From positions 186,001-250,000 of the forward strand of contig NZ_FNGV01000004.1 of NCBI RefSeq assembly GCF_900103215.1: a stretch of DNA of 64,000 bases. Direction: 5' to 3'. Made by a program: the position numbers and the translations under genes. This DNA is from Kriegella aquimaris. GTDB lineage: Bacteria; Bacteroidota; Bacteroidia; Flavobacteriales; Flavobacteriaceae. Each line of letters opens with the position of its first letter. Within the stretch, counting starts at the first letter, position 1. Positions 27,314 through 37,500 of the stretch are shown here, piece after piece. Under the pieces are notes generated by a model. It made no database searches. It saw nothing but the letters and a program-made list of their open reading frames with translations, and was not told where the DNA came from.

Positions 27314-27796
27314 CTATAAAAATGAATTGTCAAAGGCAAGTGGAAGAATGTCTGCAAGCGAATTACATACGACCACCTCACCAGTCTCTCCCATTAAAAA
27401 CAGTTTGATCGGGCTTCTTTGTTTCACCTCGTATTCGGAAATTGCTTGGCGACAATTACCGCAGGGAGCTGCCGGTTTATCGACAGTATAGTTCTTCGAT
27501 GTAGCTGAAATCGCGATACACTTAATCGAAATTCCCGGATATTTTGCTCCTGCTTGAAAAATTGCAACCCGTTCTGCACATAAACCAGAAGGGTACGAGG
27601 CATTTTCTTGATTGTTACCGATTACAACTTCCCCGTTTTCCAATAGTACCGCCGCACCTACTTCGAAGTTTGAATATGGTGCATAGGCATTTTTCCTAGC
27701 TTTTACTGCCAATCGCATCAGTTCTTGGTTGGCCGAAGACAACTCTTCGATTGTATCGAACACGGTTAGTTCAATAGTTATTTTTTGTTTTCTCAT
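27314..27796 (-). CDS. cdd: Cytidine deaminase
   Basis: 160 residues. The Zn-binding catalytic motif is SGLCAERVAIF with Cys-Ala-Glu, and the second half-motif is PCGNCRQ. It deaminates cytidine and deoxycytidine for pyrimidine salvage. porV lies directly upstream on the same strand and pdhA downstream, the usual flavobacterial order. Confidence 0.95.
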   Translation of the reverse strand: MRKQKITIELTVFDTIEELSSANQELMRLAVKARKNAYAPYSNFEVGAAVLLENGEVVIGNNQENASYPSGLCAERVAIFQAGAKYPGISIKCIAISATSKNYTVDKPAAPCGNCRQAISEYEVKQRSPIKLFLMGETGEVVVCNSLADILPLAFDNSFL

Positions 27797-27946
27797 TTAG
27801 CAAAAACATTAATATTCGGTTATTTCACTAAGCATATACGCATCACCTTTCGCTGGGGAAATTCTGCAGGCAAAAATGCTTATGTTAGTCTTTAAAATTA
27901 CTTTATTTCTTTAGGACCCCAAATACAATAAATTCAAGAATAAAAA

Positions 27947-27964
27947 AGCCTGCATGAGCAGGCT
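27947..27964 (-). terminator. Terminator of porV
   Basis: Arms AGCCTGC/GCAGGCT with a 4-base loop and a T-run on the minus-strand 3' side (A-run 27942-27947 on the plus strand), 29 bases after porV. Confidence 0.85.
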
Positions 27965-27992
27965 ATGAAATTGGTATTATGAATCTGTTTAC

Positions 27993-29141
27993 TTAATCAT
28001 TGTAAAATTCATCACCTAAATTGAAGGTAAGTGAGAACCGTAACGTATTTTCTACAGGGTTGCGCACTTTAGAGGCCGAAAACAAATAGGCCAAATCAAC
28101 CTGGGCGGACTTAAATTTAAATCCGGCACCCAAGGTAAAGAACTTACGATAACCTTTTTCTTCGCTCTCGTTAAAAAATCCCGTTCTCAGCATAAACGCA
28201 TCTTGATAGGTATATTCGGCACCCAATGCCCATGTAAATTCTTTAAGTTCTTCCCCAAAACCATCAGGGGCATCACCAAAAGATTTAAAGACCCCACTAA
28301 AAAAACCGATATCTTGATATTCATCATTATCGGCACTATCGAGTTGTCCGTCACCATTAAAATCTTGAGGTGTTGGCACTAATAATTTATTGAATTCCGA
28401 GGTAAGTCCAAGAACATTATCTTGATCCAGAATAAAATCAAAACCTACACCAAACTTTAAATTGGTAGGTATGAAATTCTCTTGCCCATTTTCATCATAT
28501 GCAATCTTACCTCCTAGATTGGAAAGGTTAAATCCCGCCCTCCAACGACCATCAAAACTATTATAAGCGATCTCTCTTGATCGATAATAACCTGAAACAT
28601 CTACCGCGAAAGTACTTGCTGCTTTTGAATCTATTGATCCTTCTTGAGGTAATTTCAAATTCGACCGAATATATCTCGCACCTACGCCCATTGAAAATGT
28701 TGGGCTCAATTTTAAGGAATAAGAACCATCAAAGGCCAATTCATTCGGTTTTACTATCGTTCCCCCATCATCAAGGGTTTGTCTTAGTTCTATTTCCCCT
28801 AAGGTAAAATAGCGTAAACTAAGCGCAAACGCGCTTTGGTCATCAATTTTATTATAATAGTTTGCACTTAATAGTCCGATGTCGGCGATGACACTTTCCA
28901 AATAGGGTGTATAACTAACTCCTATGCCCATTTTTCGCTCGGCAAAAGCAAACTTTGCAGAATTCCATTGTTGCGAAAATGCATCAACAGATGTGGCGAC
29001 TCCCATATCAGCCATCCCAGCAGATCGGGCGTCGGCTGCAATAGTCAAAAAAGGAACTGCAGTTGTTATTACCCTTTGTTCTTCTTGGGCCGCTAGTTTG
29101 AATACTGTGGTCAAAAGTAAAAATACTGCTAATTTCTTCAT
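27993..29141 (-). CDS. porV: Type IX secretion system outer-membrane protein PorV (LptO)
   Basis: 382 residues with a signal peptide (MKKLAVFLLLTTVFKLAAQ). The N-terminal family region TTAVPFLTIAADARSAGMADMGVATS is typical, followed by alternating strands of a beta-barrel of the FadL type to the C-terminal NTLRFSLTFNLGDEF. PorV shuttles T9SS cargo from the translocon to the PorU sortase. A T9SS cargo (51569) is in this window. No porU gene is adjacent. Confidence 0.93.
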   Translation of the reverse strand: MKKLAVFLLLTTVFKLAAQEEQRVITTAVPFLTIAADARSAGMADMGVATSVDAFSQQWNSAKFAFAERKMGIGVSYTPYLESVIADIGLLSANYYNKIDDQSAFALSLRYFTLGEIELRQTLDDGGTIVKPNELAFDGSYSLKLSPTFSMGVGARYIRSNLKLPQEGSIDSKAASTFAVDVSGYYRSREIAYNSFDGRWRAGFNLSNLGGKIAYDENGQENFIPTNLKFGVGFDFILDQDNVLGLTSEFNKLLVPTPQDFNGDGQLDSADNDEYQDIGFFSGVFKSFGDAPDGFGEELKEFTWALGAEYTYQDAFMLRTGFFNESEEKGYRKFFTLGAGFKFKSAQVDLAYLFSASKVRNPVENTLRFSLTFNLGDEFYND

Positions 29142-29580
29142 CTTTTAGTGTCAAAGTTTTGGTTCCCTGTTACAAAGTTCTTTGATTTTGAACTACACAT
29201 GTAAACGAGCATTTACCGATTATCTTATATAGCGAATACATTATTTTTTGAATTCGTGACGAACAACATATAAATTCGGTCAAAAATATCGATTCTTCGG
29301 TTTAAAATTAGTTTTTTAATCCTTAACGGTACTATTTGATCGTTGATGTGGAAAAGAAAACCGATTGTTCATACTATATTGCGTTTTGATCCGTTATGAA
29401 GATTAGAAACATCGTTGTGATTTTGAAAGGATGTTCAACCCGATTTAAGATTTTTTTTTCGGAATAAAATATTATGTGAAAATCACCGTTTTATATGCCG
29501 AAACTGATGCTAAAATTAATCAAAATACAAATTCCAGACTACCTTGTCGTAGTTTATTTATTTGAACTCAAGACCTTATT
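29142..29580. other. Intergenic region between porV and gldJ
   Basis: 439 bp, AT-rich, between divergently transcribed porV and gldJ. No ORF or repeat is recognised. It holds the promoters of both genes by position; no exact TAnnTTTG element was placed. No trace of porU was seen. Confidence 0.6.
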
Positions 29581-31254
29581 ATGAAAAAACAGTTTATAAA
29601 AATTGTACTTTCTTGTGCAGTAATAGCGGGAGGTTTTTCAGTTACAAGCTGCAAAAAATCATCGTCATCTTCCAAAAACGTATCGAGGGCTACTGGATGG
29701 AAAATAAATGCCAAGGAAGGTGGTTTCCAGTACAATACCGATTTTAAAGAGCAAGAAACTGCTCCTGGTCTGGTATTTGTTGAAGGAGGCACATTCACCA
29801 AAGGTCAGGTTCAAGATGATGTAATGCACGACTGGAACAATACACCGAGTTCGCAACACGTTCAGTCTTTTTATATGGACGAAACCGAAGTCACCAATGT
29901 GATGTATTTAGAATATCTTGACTATTTGAAGAGTGTTTATCCTCCCGAAAACCCAAAATATACAAACATTTATACCGGAGCACTTCCTGATACCTTGGTA
30001 TGGAGAAACCGTTTAGGCTTCAATGAGACCATGACCAATAATTATTTACGACATCCTGCATACGCCGAATATCCGGTAGTGGGTGTTAACTGGATTCAGG
30101 CTACATAATTTGCAGAATGGAGAACTGACCGTGTCAACGAAGTAATGTTGGAAAGGGAAGGCTATCTTTCTGAAGATGCTAAATATCAAGCAGCGACTGG
30201 AGAAGTGCAAGGAACGTTCAGTACCGAAGCTTATCTAAATAGACCTGAATCAGTTTACAACGGACAAATCGATTCGCTTCAAGGCAAAATGAAAAAAGAC
30301 AGCACCAATACCTTTGCAAAAAGAAGTAGCGGTATCATAATGCCCGAGTATCGTTTACCAACAGAAACGGAATGGGAGTATGCTGCGCAAGCAAATCAAG
30401 GCAGTCGTGAATACAACAACTATAGAGGTAGAAAAAAATATCCTTGGGATGGCGAATACACAAGAAACGGACAACGTGTCGGTCGAGGTGATCAATTAGC
30501 CAACTTCAAACAAGGAAAAGGTGATTACGGTGGAATCGCAGGATGGTCCGATGACGGAGCGGATATCACCGCACAAGTAATGTCATATAAGCCCAATGAT
30601 TTAGGATTGTACGACATGGCGGGTAACGTTTCTGAGTGGGTAGCCGATGTTTATAGACCCATAGTAGATGATGAAGTAAGTGATTTCAACTACTACAGAG
30701 GAAACATCTACATGAAATCTGCTATTGGTAAAGATGGGAAAGTGACCATACTAAGAGATTCTATAATCTTTGATACCTTACCGAACGGTAAAGTAGTAGC
30801 CGTAAATTTGCCAGGTGAGATAAAAATGGTTCCAGTAGACGAGCAGGAAACTTATCTAAGAACTAATTTCTCGTCAAGTGACAACAGAGGATACCGAGAT
30901 GGTGACCCAGGTTCATCGCGTTTCTTCGATCGATTTAGCGATGAAGATGAAGAACAAGACGATTCTAAAAAAATGTACAATTCACCGAAACACACAGTTG
31001 AACGTGATGCAGACGGAAACCTTAATCGTCAGTATGACACTTCTAATGACAGAACCACATTGATAAATGATGAAGTTCGCGTCTACAAGGGAGGTTCTTG
31101 GAGCGACCGAGCGTATTGGTTGGATCCAGCACAAAGAAGATATTTACCACAATATATGGCCACAGATGATATCGGTTTCAGATGTGCCATGTCAAGAGTT
31201 GGCTCTAAATCTAAAACAAAGAATAAGACCCCACGTGGTAAAAAAGCAAAGTAA
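29581..31254 (+). pseudogene. gldJ: Gliding motility lipoprotein GldJ, interrupted by in-frame TAA
   Basis: The frame gives a GldJ of about 557 residues, the usual length, except for a TAA at 30106-30108 (codon 176). Upstream: lipobox VTSCKK (Cys24) and LVFVEGGTF..DETEVTNVMYLEYLDYL, the start of the SUMF1/FGE-like domain, up to VVGVNWIQAT. Downstream, in the same frame: FAEWRTDRVNEVMLEREG and, to the end, EYRLPTETEWEYAAQ, DMAGNVSEWVADVY and GFRCAMSR. A single base change restores a sense codon (for example CAA or TAT). GldJ is needed for gliding and T9SS integrity in Flavobacterium johnsoniae. Either the copy is newly broken or the base is a sequence error; a GTG/ATG re-start after the stop would lack the lipid anchor. 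Confidence 0.9.
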
Positions 31255-31275
31255 GCTTATACAACATAAGAAAGG

Positions 31276-31303
31276 AGGCCTTGATAAAATCGAGGCCTTT
31301 TTT
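31276..31303 (+). terminator. Terminator of gldJ
   Basis: Hairpin with arms AGGCCTTGAT and ATCGAGGCCT (one G-T wobble) and a 3-base loop, followed by a T-run, 21 bases after the gldJ stop. Confidence 0.85.
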
Positions 31304-31472
31304 GTTTCCGACCCCTTGGGTTGCGAAAAACCGTAAACCACTCTTATGCTGACAGATACAAAAAACAAATTATCAGCCAAAGGCCCTTTCAACATAAAGC
31401 CATTAAAAGAATTAATTGCCTTTAATAGGGTACAGGTTATCCAAAAAGCAACTATTTTTATGCATTAAATAA

Positions 31473-31493
31473 ACAGTGACCGCTGGTCACTGT
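31473..31493. promoter_or_regulatory. 21-bp palindromic operator-like site upstream of murF
   Basis: Perfect arms ACAGTGACC and GGTCACTGT separated by 3 bases, 42 bases before the murF start. The form matches dyads bound by TetR-family repressors, but no regulator gene is adjacent. It has no T-run, so it is not a terminator. Confidence 0.5.
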
Positions 31494-31535
31494 CAAACTT
31501 TAAATATTTATTTTTTCCTTCTACGACTTTTATAA

Positions 31536-32813
31536 ATGACCATACCAGAACTACATTCGTTATTTTTGAAATCTCCAAATATTTCCACTGACACTAGGAC
31601 GATTGGTGCCAATTGTATCTTTTTCGCCTTGAAAGGTGATAATTTTAATGGAAACAAATATGGCGCTCAAGCTCTTGAGAAAGGAGCCGCATATGTTATA
31701 CTGGACGAAAAAGAATATGCCACCTCAAACACGTTCATTGTTGTAGACGATGTATTACAAACACTTCAAGAATTGGCGACTTACCACAGAAATTATTGCG
31801 AGGCCAAAATAATCGCTTTGACGGGCAGCAACGGTAAAACCACCACGAAAGAATTGATAAACGTCGTACTCTCCAAAAAATATAAAACCACCGCTACAAG
31901 AGGCAATTTAAATAATCATATTGGTGTACCGCTGACTTTGCTGACCATTAAGAAAGATACTGAAATAGCTATTGTTGAAATGGGCGCCAATCATTTGGAA
32001 GAAATTGCTTTTCTCTGTAAGATAGCGCAGCCCGATTTCGGATACATTACCAATTTCGGTAAAGCTCATCTTGAAGGGTTTGGCAGTCAAGAAGGAGTAA
32101 TCAAAGCAAAGAGTGAGCTCTACGACTATTTAATTAGAAATGACAAGTCTATTTTCATGAACGCCGATGACTCCGTTCAAATGGCCAAGCTAAGCGGTTA
32201 TATAAAGAAATATGGTTTTAGCACTGAGAAGCAAAGGTTTCATAAAATCGAGTTTTTTGGCGCTGATCCTTTTGTAAAACTCAAAACCGAAGACAGTATT
32301 ATATCTTCCCAATTGGTCGGAAGCTATAATTTCACGAACAGTGCAGCCGCAGTGCTTATCGGTAAATATTTTAATGTGTCATTACCGGATATTAAAGCTG
32401 CGATTGAATCTTATGTTCCTGAAAACAATCGCTCTCAAATAATCAAGAAAAACAGCCATAAGATTATTCTCGATGCCTATAACGCCAATCCTACAAGTAT
32501 GGAAGCAGCTTTACAGAACTTTGATGCGATGGGGAATAATCCTAAAGTTGCATTCTTAGGCGACATGTTCGAGCTCGGCAAATCTGCGGCACAAGAGCAT
32601 CAATATATTGCCGACTTGGTCGCTAAAATGAATATTGAAAAGGTATTTCTGATAGGGGAGAATTTCTTCGAAGTAAAAACGGCACATCAAAAATTCGATT
32701 CATTTGAGGCCATATCTTCTTATCTCGAAAAAGAGTCTCTGCCAGCAAAAAGCCATATTCTTATCAAAGGATCAAGAGGAATGGCCCTTGAGCGGCTATT
32801 AAACCTTCTATAA
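31536..32813 (+). CDS. murF: UDP-N-acetylmuramoyl-tripeptide-D-alanyl-D-alanine ligase
   Basis: 425 residues. It adds D-Ala-D-Ala to the peptidoglycan precursor. Features are the N-terminal STDTRTIGANCIFFALKGDNFNGN substrate-binding part, ATP loop LTGSNGKTTTKELI (about residue 95), EMGANHLEEI, YNANPTSMEAAL and the C-terminal IKGSRGMALERLL. It converges with the CusB gene, whose stop codon lies next to the murF stop. It follows gldJ, the common order in flavobacteria. Confidence 0.95.
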   Translation: MTIPELHSLFLKSPNISTDTRTIGANCIFFALKGDNFNGNKYGAQALEKGAAYVILDEKEYATSNTFIVVDDVLQTLQELATYHRNYCEAKIIALTGSNGKTTTKELINVVLSKKYKTTATRGNLNNHIGVPLTLLTIKKDTEIAIVEMGANHLEEIAFLCKIAQPDFGYITNFGKAHLEGFGSQEGVIKAKSELYDYLIRNDKSIFMNADDSVQMAKLSGYIKKYGFSTEKQRFHKIEFFGADPFVKLKTEDSIISSQLVGSYNFTNSAAAVLIGKYFNVSLPDIKAAIESYVPENNRSQIIKKNSHKIILDAYNANPTSMEAALQNFDAMGNNPKVAFLGDMFELGKSAAQEHQYIADLVAKMNIEKVFLIGENFFEVKTAHQKFDSFEAISSYLEKESLPAKSHILIKGSRGMALERLLNLL

Positions 32814-34523
32814 TTATTGAATGGTTTTTGTGACACTTCCACAGGTCAACATCATATCTCCAAAATAAGGATTTCTGACTTGATCTTGGAAGCTCAACCA
32901 ATTACCCCCTTTATTGCCATCTGCCATAGGACAAAACTGAACATATATTGGCTGGTCAAGGTCACTGAAGTTAGAGGTGATGGCCACCATACCCTCGGAC
33001 AGTGGCTTAAAATATTGTCGCTGTACTTTGATATCATTAGTTTCTGAAATATGCTTAGCATTTGTCTTGATATTTTCGAGCGGTATTTGTACTGCTTCCT
33101 CCAGCATCGTATTATCAATTTCGTTCAATTGCGATAATAACACCTTTGCCTTTTCCATCGATTTATCGGCATTAGTTGCCACCAAGGCGTCCTTTAAATC
33201 AATATAAACATGTATGGCCTTCGTAAATTTATTTATAAAATCCCCCTTAAAATGCATGGCATCCGTATGACCATCCATCATAACCTCATCGGTTTTGACT
33301 GACATTTTATTACTCATCATCGATTTCTTACCTTGCAACTGAGCGGCGGCGTCAACCGTAAATGTCCCATTGACCACAACCTCATCCCCGTTTGACAATC
33401 CACTCAAAATAACATACGAATTACCAATGGCGTTGCCCAAGGTGACTTCGGTCATCTCAAATACAGGAAGATCTGGATTGGGTTTGATATAAACCAATGA
33501 TCGCTTTCCTGTCCACAAAACAGCTGATTTCGGCACAGTCAGGGCCTGTTCATCATCGACTACTTCTACTTGGCCCTGTACGAACATTCCGGGCTTCAAT
33601 AATTGGTCTTTATTATTCAAAGTTACTCTAACCGAAACTGTTCTTAGCGCATCGTTCAGAACGGGTTCTATAAATGAAATTTTCGCCTGCAACTCATCAT
33701 TAAAGGCATTGGATACTATAGTGATATTCTGGCCTTGCTTTAATGCTGTAAGCTGATTCTCATAGGCGTCAAAAACCGCCCATACCGTATAGAGATTAGA
33801 TACTTTATATAATGGATCACCTACTTTATACCAATTGCCTTCTGTCGCTAAAACCTCGGTAACCGTTCCTGAAACATCTGAATAAATGGGGAATTTCATC
33901 ATGGGCTTTTTCGTCCGAAGAACTTCATTAATCTGTTCGTCCGTCATTTTCCAAAGTCCTAATGTATTACGGGCGGCATCATATAATTTCTGATGCGAAT
34001 CTTTATATGACGCTGAAGTTAACAACTTATCTTGGGCAAGGTAAAGATCAGGTGAATAGATATACCCCAATTGTTGTCCCTTCTTTACATATTGGCCAAC
34101 ATAATTGACATTCAATTTTTCTATACGACCATCAAATACTGTAGTTTGAATACCGTTGGTCTTTTCATTGGCCGTAATTTTTCCGGAAAGTGTGAGTTGA
34201 TTGTTCTGTAGTTCACCCATTCCCACCGTGATTGTTTCAATATTGGCAAGTGCTAGGGCTTCCTCAGACATCTTGAATTGGTTAGTAACCATGGTCGACG
34301 TTTCCGAGGGAATCAAATCCATGCCGCACAACGGACAACTCCCCTTTTCAGGAAGCATAATTTGAGTGTGCATAGAACAGGTCCACATTACACTATTTTC
34401 AGAAGTGACCTCATGCCCATGTTGCTCGGCATGATTGCCAGAGTTTCCAAAAATGAAATACCCCAATACTAGGCCGACTGCCAAAACTGCTAAATATGTA
34501 CCATATTTTTTTATCATGGTCAT
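32814..34523 (-). CDS. cusB: Heavy-metal efflux RND periplasmic adaptor (CusB-like)
   Basis: 569 residues. A membrane anchor (about 8-26) is followed by a heavy-metal-binding domain with WTCSMHTQIMLPEKGSCPLCGMDL, then the hairpin, lipoyl and beta-barrel domains of the membrane-fusion family. A C-terminal DUF3347-like region of about 170 residues follows and ends with VQFCPMADGNKGGNWL. The C/M/H-rich parts suggest Cu(I) or Ag(I) handling. Its ATG overlaps the CusA stop (ATGA). A second in-frame ATG is six bases downstream. Confidence 0.92.
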   Translation of the reverse strand: MTMIKKYGTYLAVLAVGLVLGYFIFGNSGNHAEQHGHEVTSENSVMWTCSMHTQIMLPEKGSCPLCGMDLIPSETSTMVTNQFKMSEEALALANIETITVGMGELQNNQLTLSGKITANEKTNGIQTTVFDGRIEKLNVNYVGQYVKKGQQLGYIYSPDLYLAQDKLLTSASYKDSHQKLYDAARNTLGLWKMTDEQINEVLRTKKPMMKFPIYSDVSGTVTEVLATEGNWYKVGDPLYKVSNLYTVWAVFDAYENQLTALKQGQNITIVSNAFNDELQAKISFIEPVLNDALRTVSVRVTLNNKDQLLKPGMFVQGQVEVVDDEQALTVPKSAVLWTGKRSLVYIKPNPDLPVFEMTEVTLGNAIGNSYVILSGLSNGDEVVVNGTFTVDAAAQLQGKKSMMSNKMSVKTDEVMMDGHTDAMHFKGDFINKFTKAIHVYIDLKDALVATNADKSMEKAKVLLSQLNEIDNTMLEEAVQIPLENIKTNAKHISETNDIKVQRQYFKPLSEGMVAITSNFSDLDQPIYVQFCPMADGNKGGNWLSFQDQVRNPYFGDMMLTCGSVTKTIQ

Positions 34524-37500
34524 TTAATTTTATGCTTATTTTCCGATACCAAAGTCCATTCTTTGTACCAGCTAAAGAGAACGGGCACAATAAACAAAGA
34601 AATCAGAGCGACCAACATACCACCAAAGCTAGGAATAGCCATAGGAATCATAATATCGCTTCCCCTACCGGTAGCCGTCAAAATGGGCAACAGCGCCAAA
34701 ATGGTCGTCGTGGTAGTCATCAAACAGGGGCGAATACGCTTTTTTCCCGCTTCCAATACGGCTGCTCGTATCTGCTTTACATCCGTTGGCGTATTTTTCT
34801 CAAAAGTCTGTTTCAAATATGTTGCCATTACCACTCCATCATCTGTAGCTATGCCAAAAAGCGCTATAAATCCCACCCAAACGGCAACGCTCAAATTCAC
34901 GGTTCCCATATTGAAAAGTTCTCTTATGTTCATTCCGGCAACACCAAAATTCATAAACCAAGATTGACCATATAGCCAAAGCAGTATAAAACCTCCTGCA
35001 AAGGCCACAGCAACACCTGTGAAAACCATTAATGAAATGGATACTGAACGAAATTGTAGGTACAGTATCAAAAATATAGCCAATAAAACCAAAGGTACTA
35101 CAAAAGACAAGGTTTTCTCGGCGTGTAATTGATTCTCATAGGTACCGGCGAATTGATAACTAACACCCTGAGGAACTTTTATTTCATCGTTGTCAATACT
35201 TTTCTGTATTGCCCCTTTGGCCGCCTCAACAACATCTACTTCTGCAAAATTGTTTTCTTTATCGAACAAGACATAGCCGACCAAAAAACTGTCTTCACTT
35301 TTGATAACCTGTGGCCCTTGTTCATATCGAAGGGATACCAACTCCGAGAGTGGAACCGATGTACCATTCGATAAAGGCAGATAAATATTCTGCAAATCTT
35401 CTGGGCTTCCTCGAAGTTCCCTCGGATAGCGCACCCGTATACCATACCGCTCCCTTCCCTCAACAGTTTGCGAAAGCACTTTGCCGCCAACGGCAACTTC
35501 CAATACCTCTTGTACCTCGGAAATGGAAACCCCGTATCGGGATATCTTATCGCGATCGATATCAATCAGAAGATAAGGTTTCCCCACTATACGATCGGCA
35601 AAAACAGCCTCTTTCTTTATACCTGGAACTTTCTTCAAAATGGATTCCAGTTCCAATCCGAATGCTTCTATTTCCTTTAAATCTTGTCCCTTTACCTTTA
35701 TCCCCATAGGAGCACGCATCCCCGTCTGCAACATCACCAGCCGAGTTTCTATCGGTTGTAATTTAGGTGCCGAGGTTACCCCTGGCAATTTCGTTACAGC
35801 CACTATGGCGTCCCAAATGTCTCCTTTGTTCTTTATTTCCGGTCTCCAATTTCTATAAAACTCCCCACCCTTTTCTTCGATAAGGTCTTTTGCATCGTAT
35901 CCACTTCCAGAAGTAACAAATGCCCCACTTTTAGTTTCAAAAAGTCCATCTGCATTCGTACGGAACGTAATGGGATTTTCATTTGCGTCCAGCATAAATT
36001 CTGGCTTATAAAAAATAACATTTTCGTACATGAAGAGCGGGGCCGGATCTAATGAAGATTCTGCCCGACCTGCCTTTCCTACGACAGTCTCTATTTCGGG
36101 AAGCTGACCAACGGCCATATCCAACTGTTTTAATACTCGCTTGTTTTCACTTATTCCGGCATGGGGCATTGAAGTCGGCATCAAGAGATATGCTCCTTCA
36201 TCCAAGGAGGGCATAAATTCCTTCCCTGTATTTCCCATAATCAAAAGCCCTAACACCAATAACACAGCAGGAATGCTCAAAAACCATAACTTGTATTGCA
36301 GCGCCCATACCAGAATACGTTCGTAATACTGTTTGAACAGCAGAATGCCACCGATTACGATTGCACAAAGCACCGCGACAAAAAATAAATTTGCAAAGGT
36401 ATTGTTGCCGTAACCCAAGGGACGCCAATAATACCCCAACAAAATTATGATAACCAACACACTCCAAATCATTCGGAATAATTGTACTTGTGTTTCCGTA
36501 ATTTTTTGAAGTTTTCCCAGCAAGCCAATTATCCCAAAAACTATGAGTATACTGCTCAAGTAGTTACCGAAAAACAGGCCTGCAATTCCTAAAACAATAA
36601 TTAAAATATTGAAAGCCAAAACCATTCCATTGTTCAAGCGCTTTTCGCGAAACAACTGGGCAGCAATCGGTGGAATCAAAAACAAAGCAATAATCATCGA
36701 AGCGGTTAATGCCGCCGTTTTAGTAAATGCCAAAGGTGTGAACAATTTTCCCTCGGCACCGGTAAGCGTAAAAACTGGAATAAAGCTAATGATAGTGGTC
36801 AGACCAGCCGTAAGAATAGCCCCCGAAACTTCGGTCGTAGCGGTGTAAACCACTTGATCAACAGTTTCGTTATCCTTCTTTAAATCGAGATGCCGTACAA
36901 TATTTTCTGATAGAATAATTCCCATATCGACCATAGTACCTATAGCTATGGCTATACCCGATAACGCCACAATATTTGCATCAACCCCACCAAGCTTCAT
37001 GGCAATAAAGACCATTAAAACCGCAATGGGCATCAAGCTCGAAATTAGTATGGAAACGCGAAGATTAAATAACAAAACGAGAACAACCAAAATGGTAATC
37101 AACACTTCGTATGTCAGTGCTTCGCCAAGGGTATTCAACGTTTGTTCGATCAAGACCGTACGATCATAGAAAGGTACAATTGTAAGTTGCGAGGTTCTCC
37201 CATCTTTCAAAACCTTAGATGGCAGCCCTGGTGCAATTTCCCTTATTTTTTGCTTTACCTTATCAATGGTCTGCATTGGATTAGCCCCGTATCGTGAAAC
37301 CACTACTCCGCCGACTACCTCGGCTCCGCCTTTATCAAGAATACCTCTGCGCTCGGCTGGTCCCATGGTAACCCGAGCAATATCTTTGATACGAATAGGG
37401 GTGAAATTCGTGGTTCTAACCTGTGCGTTTTCAAGGTCTTCTATACTCTTGACATATCCCAATCCGCGAACAAAGTACTCCGCTTGGTTAATCTCCAAAG

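Noticed and set aside
10386-30108. Genetic-code change or programmed readthrough at TAA
   Set aside because: Most genes in the window end normally at TAA, and no recoding signal is seen at either site. Nonsense mutation or sequence error is simpler.
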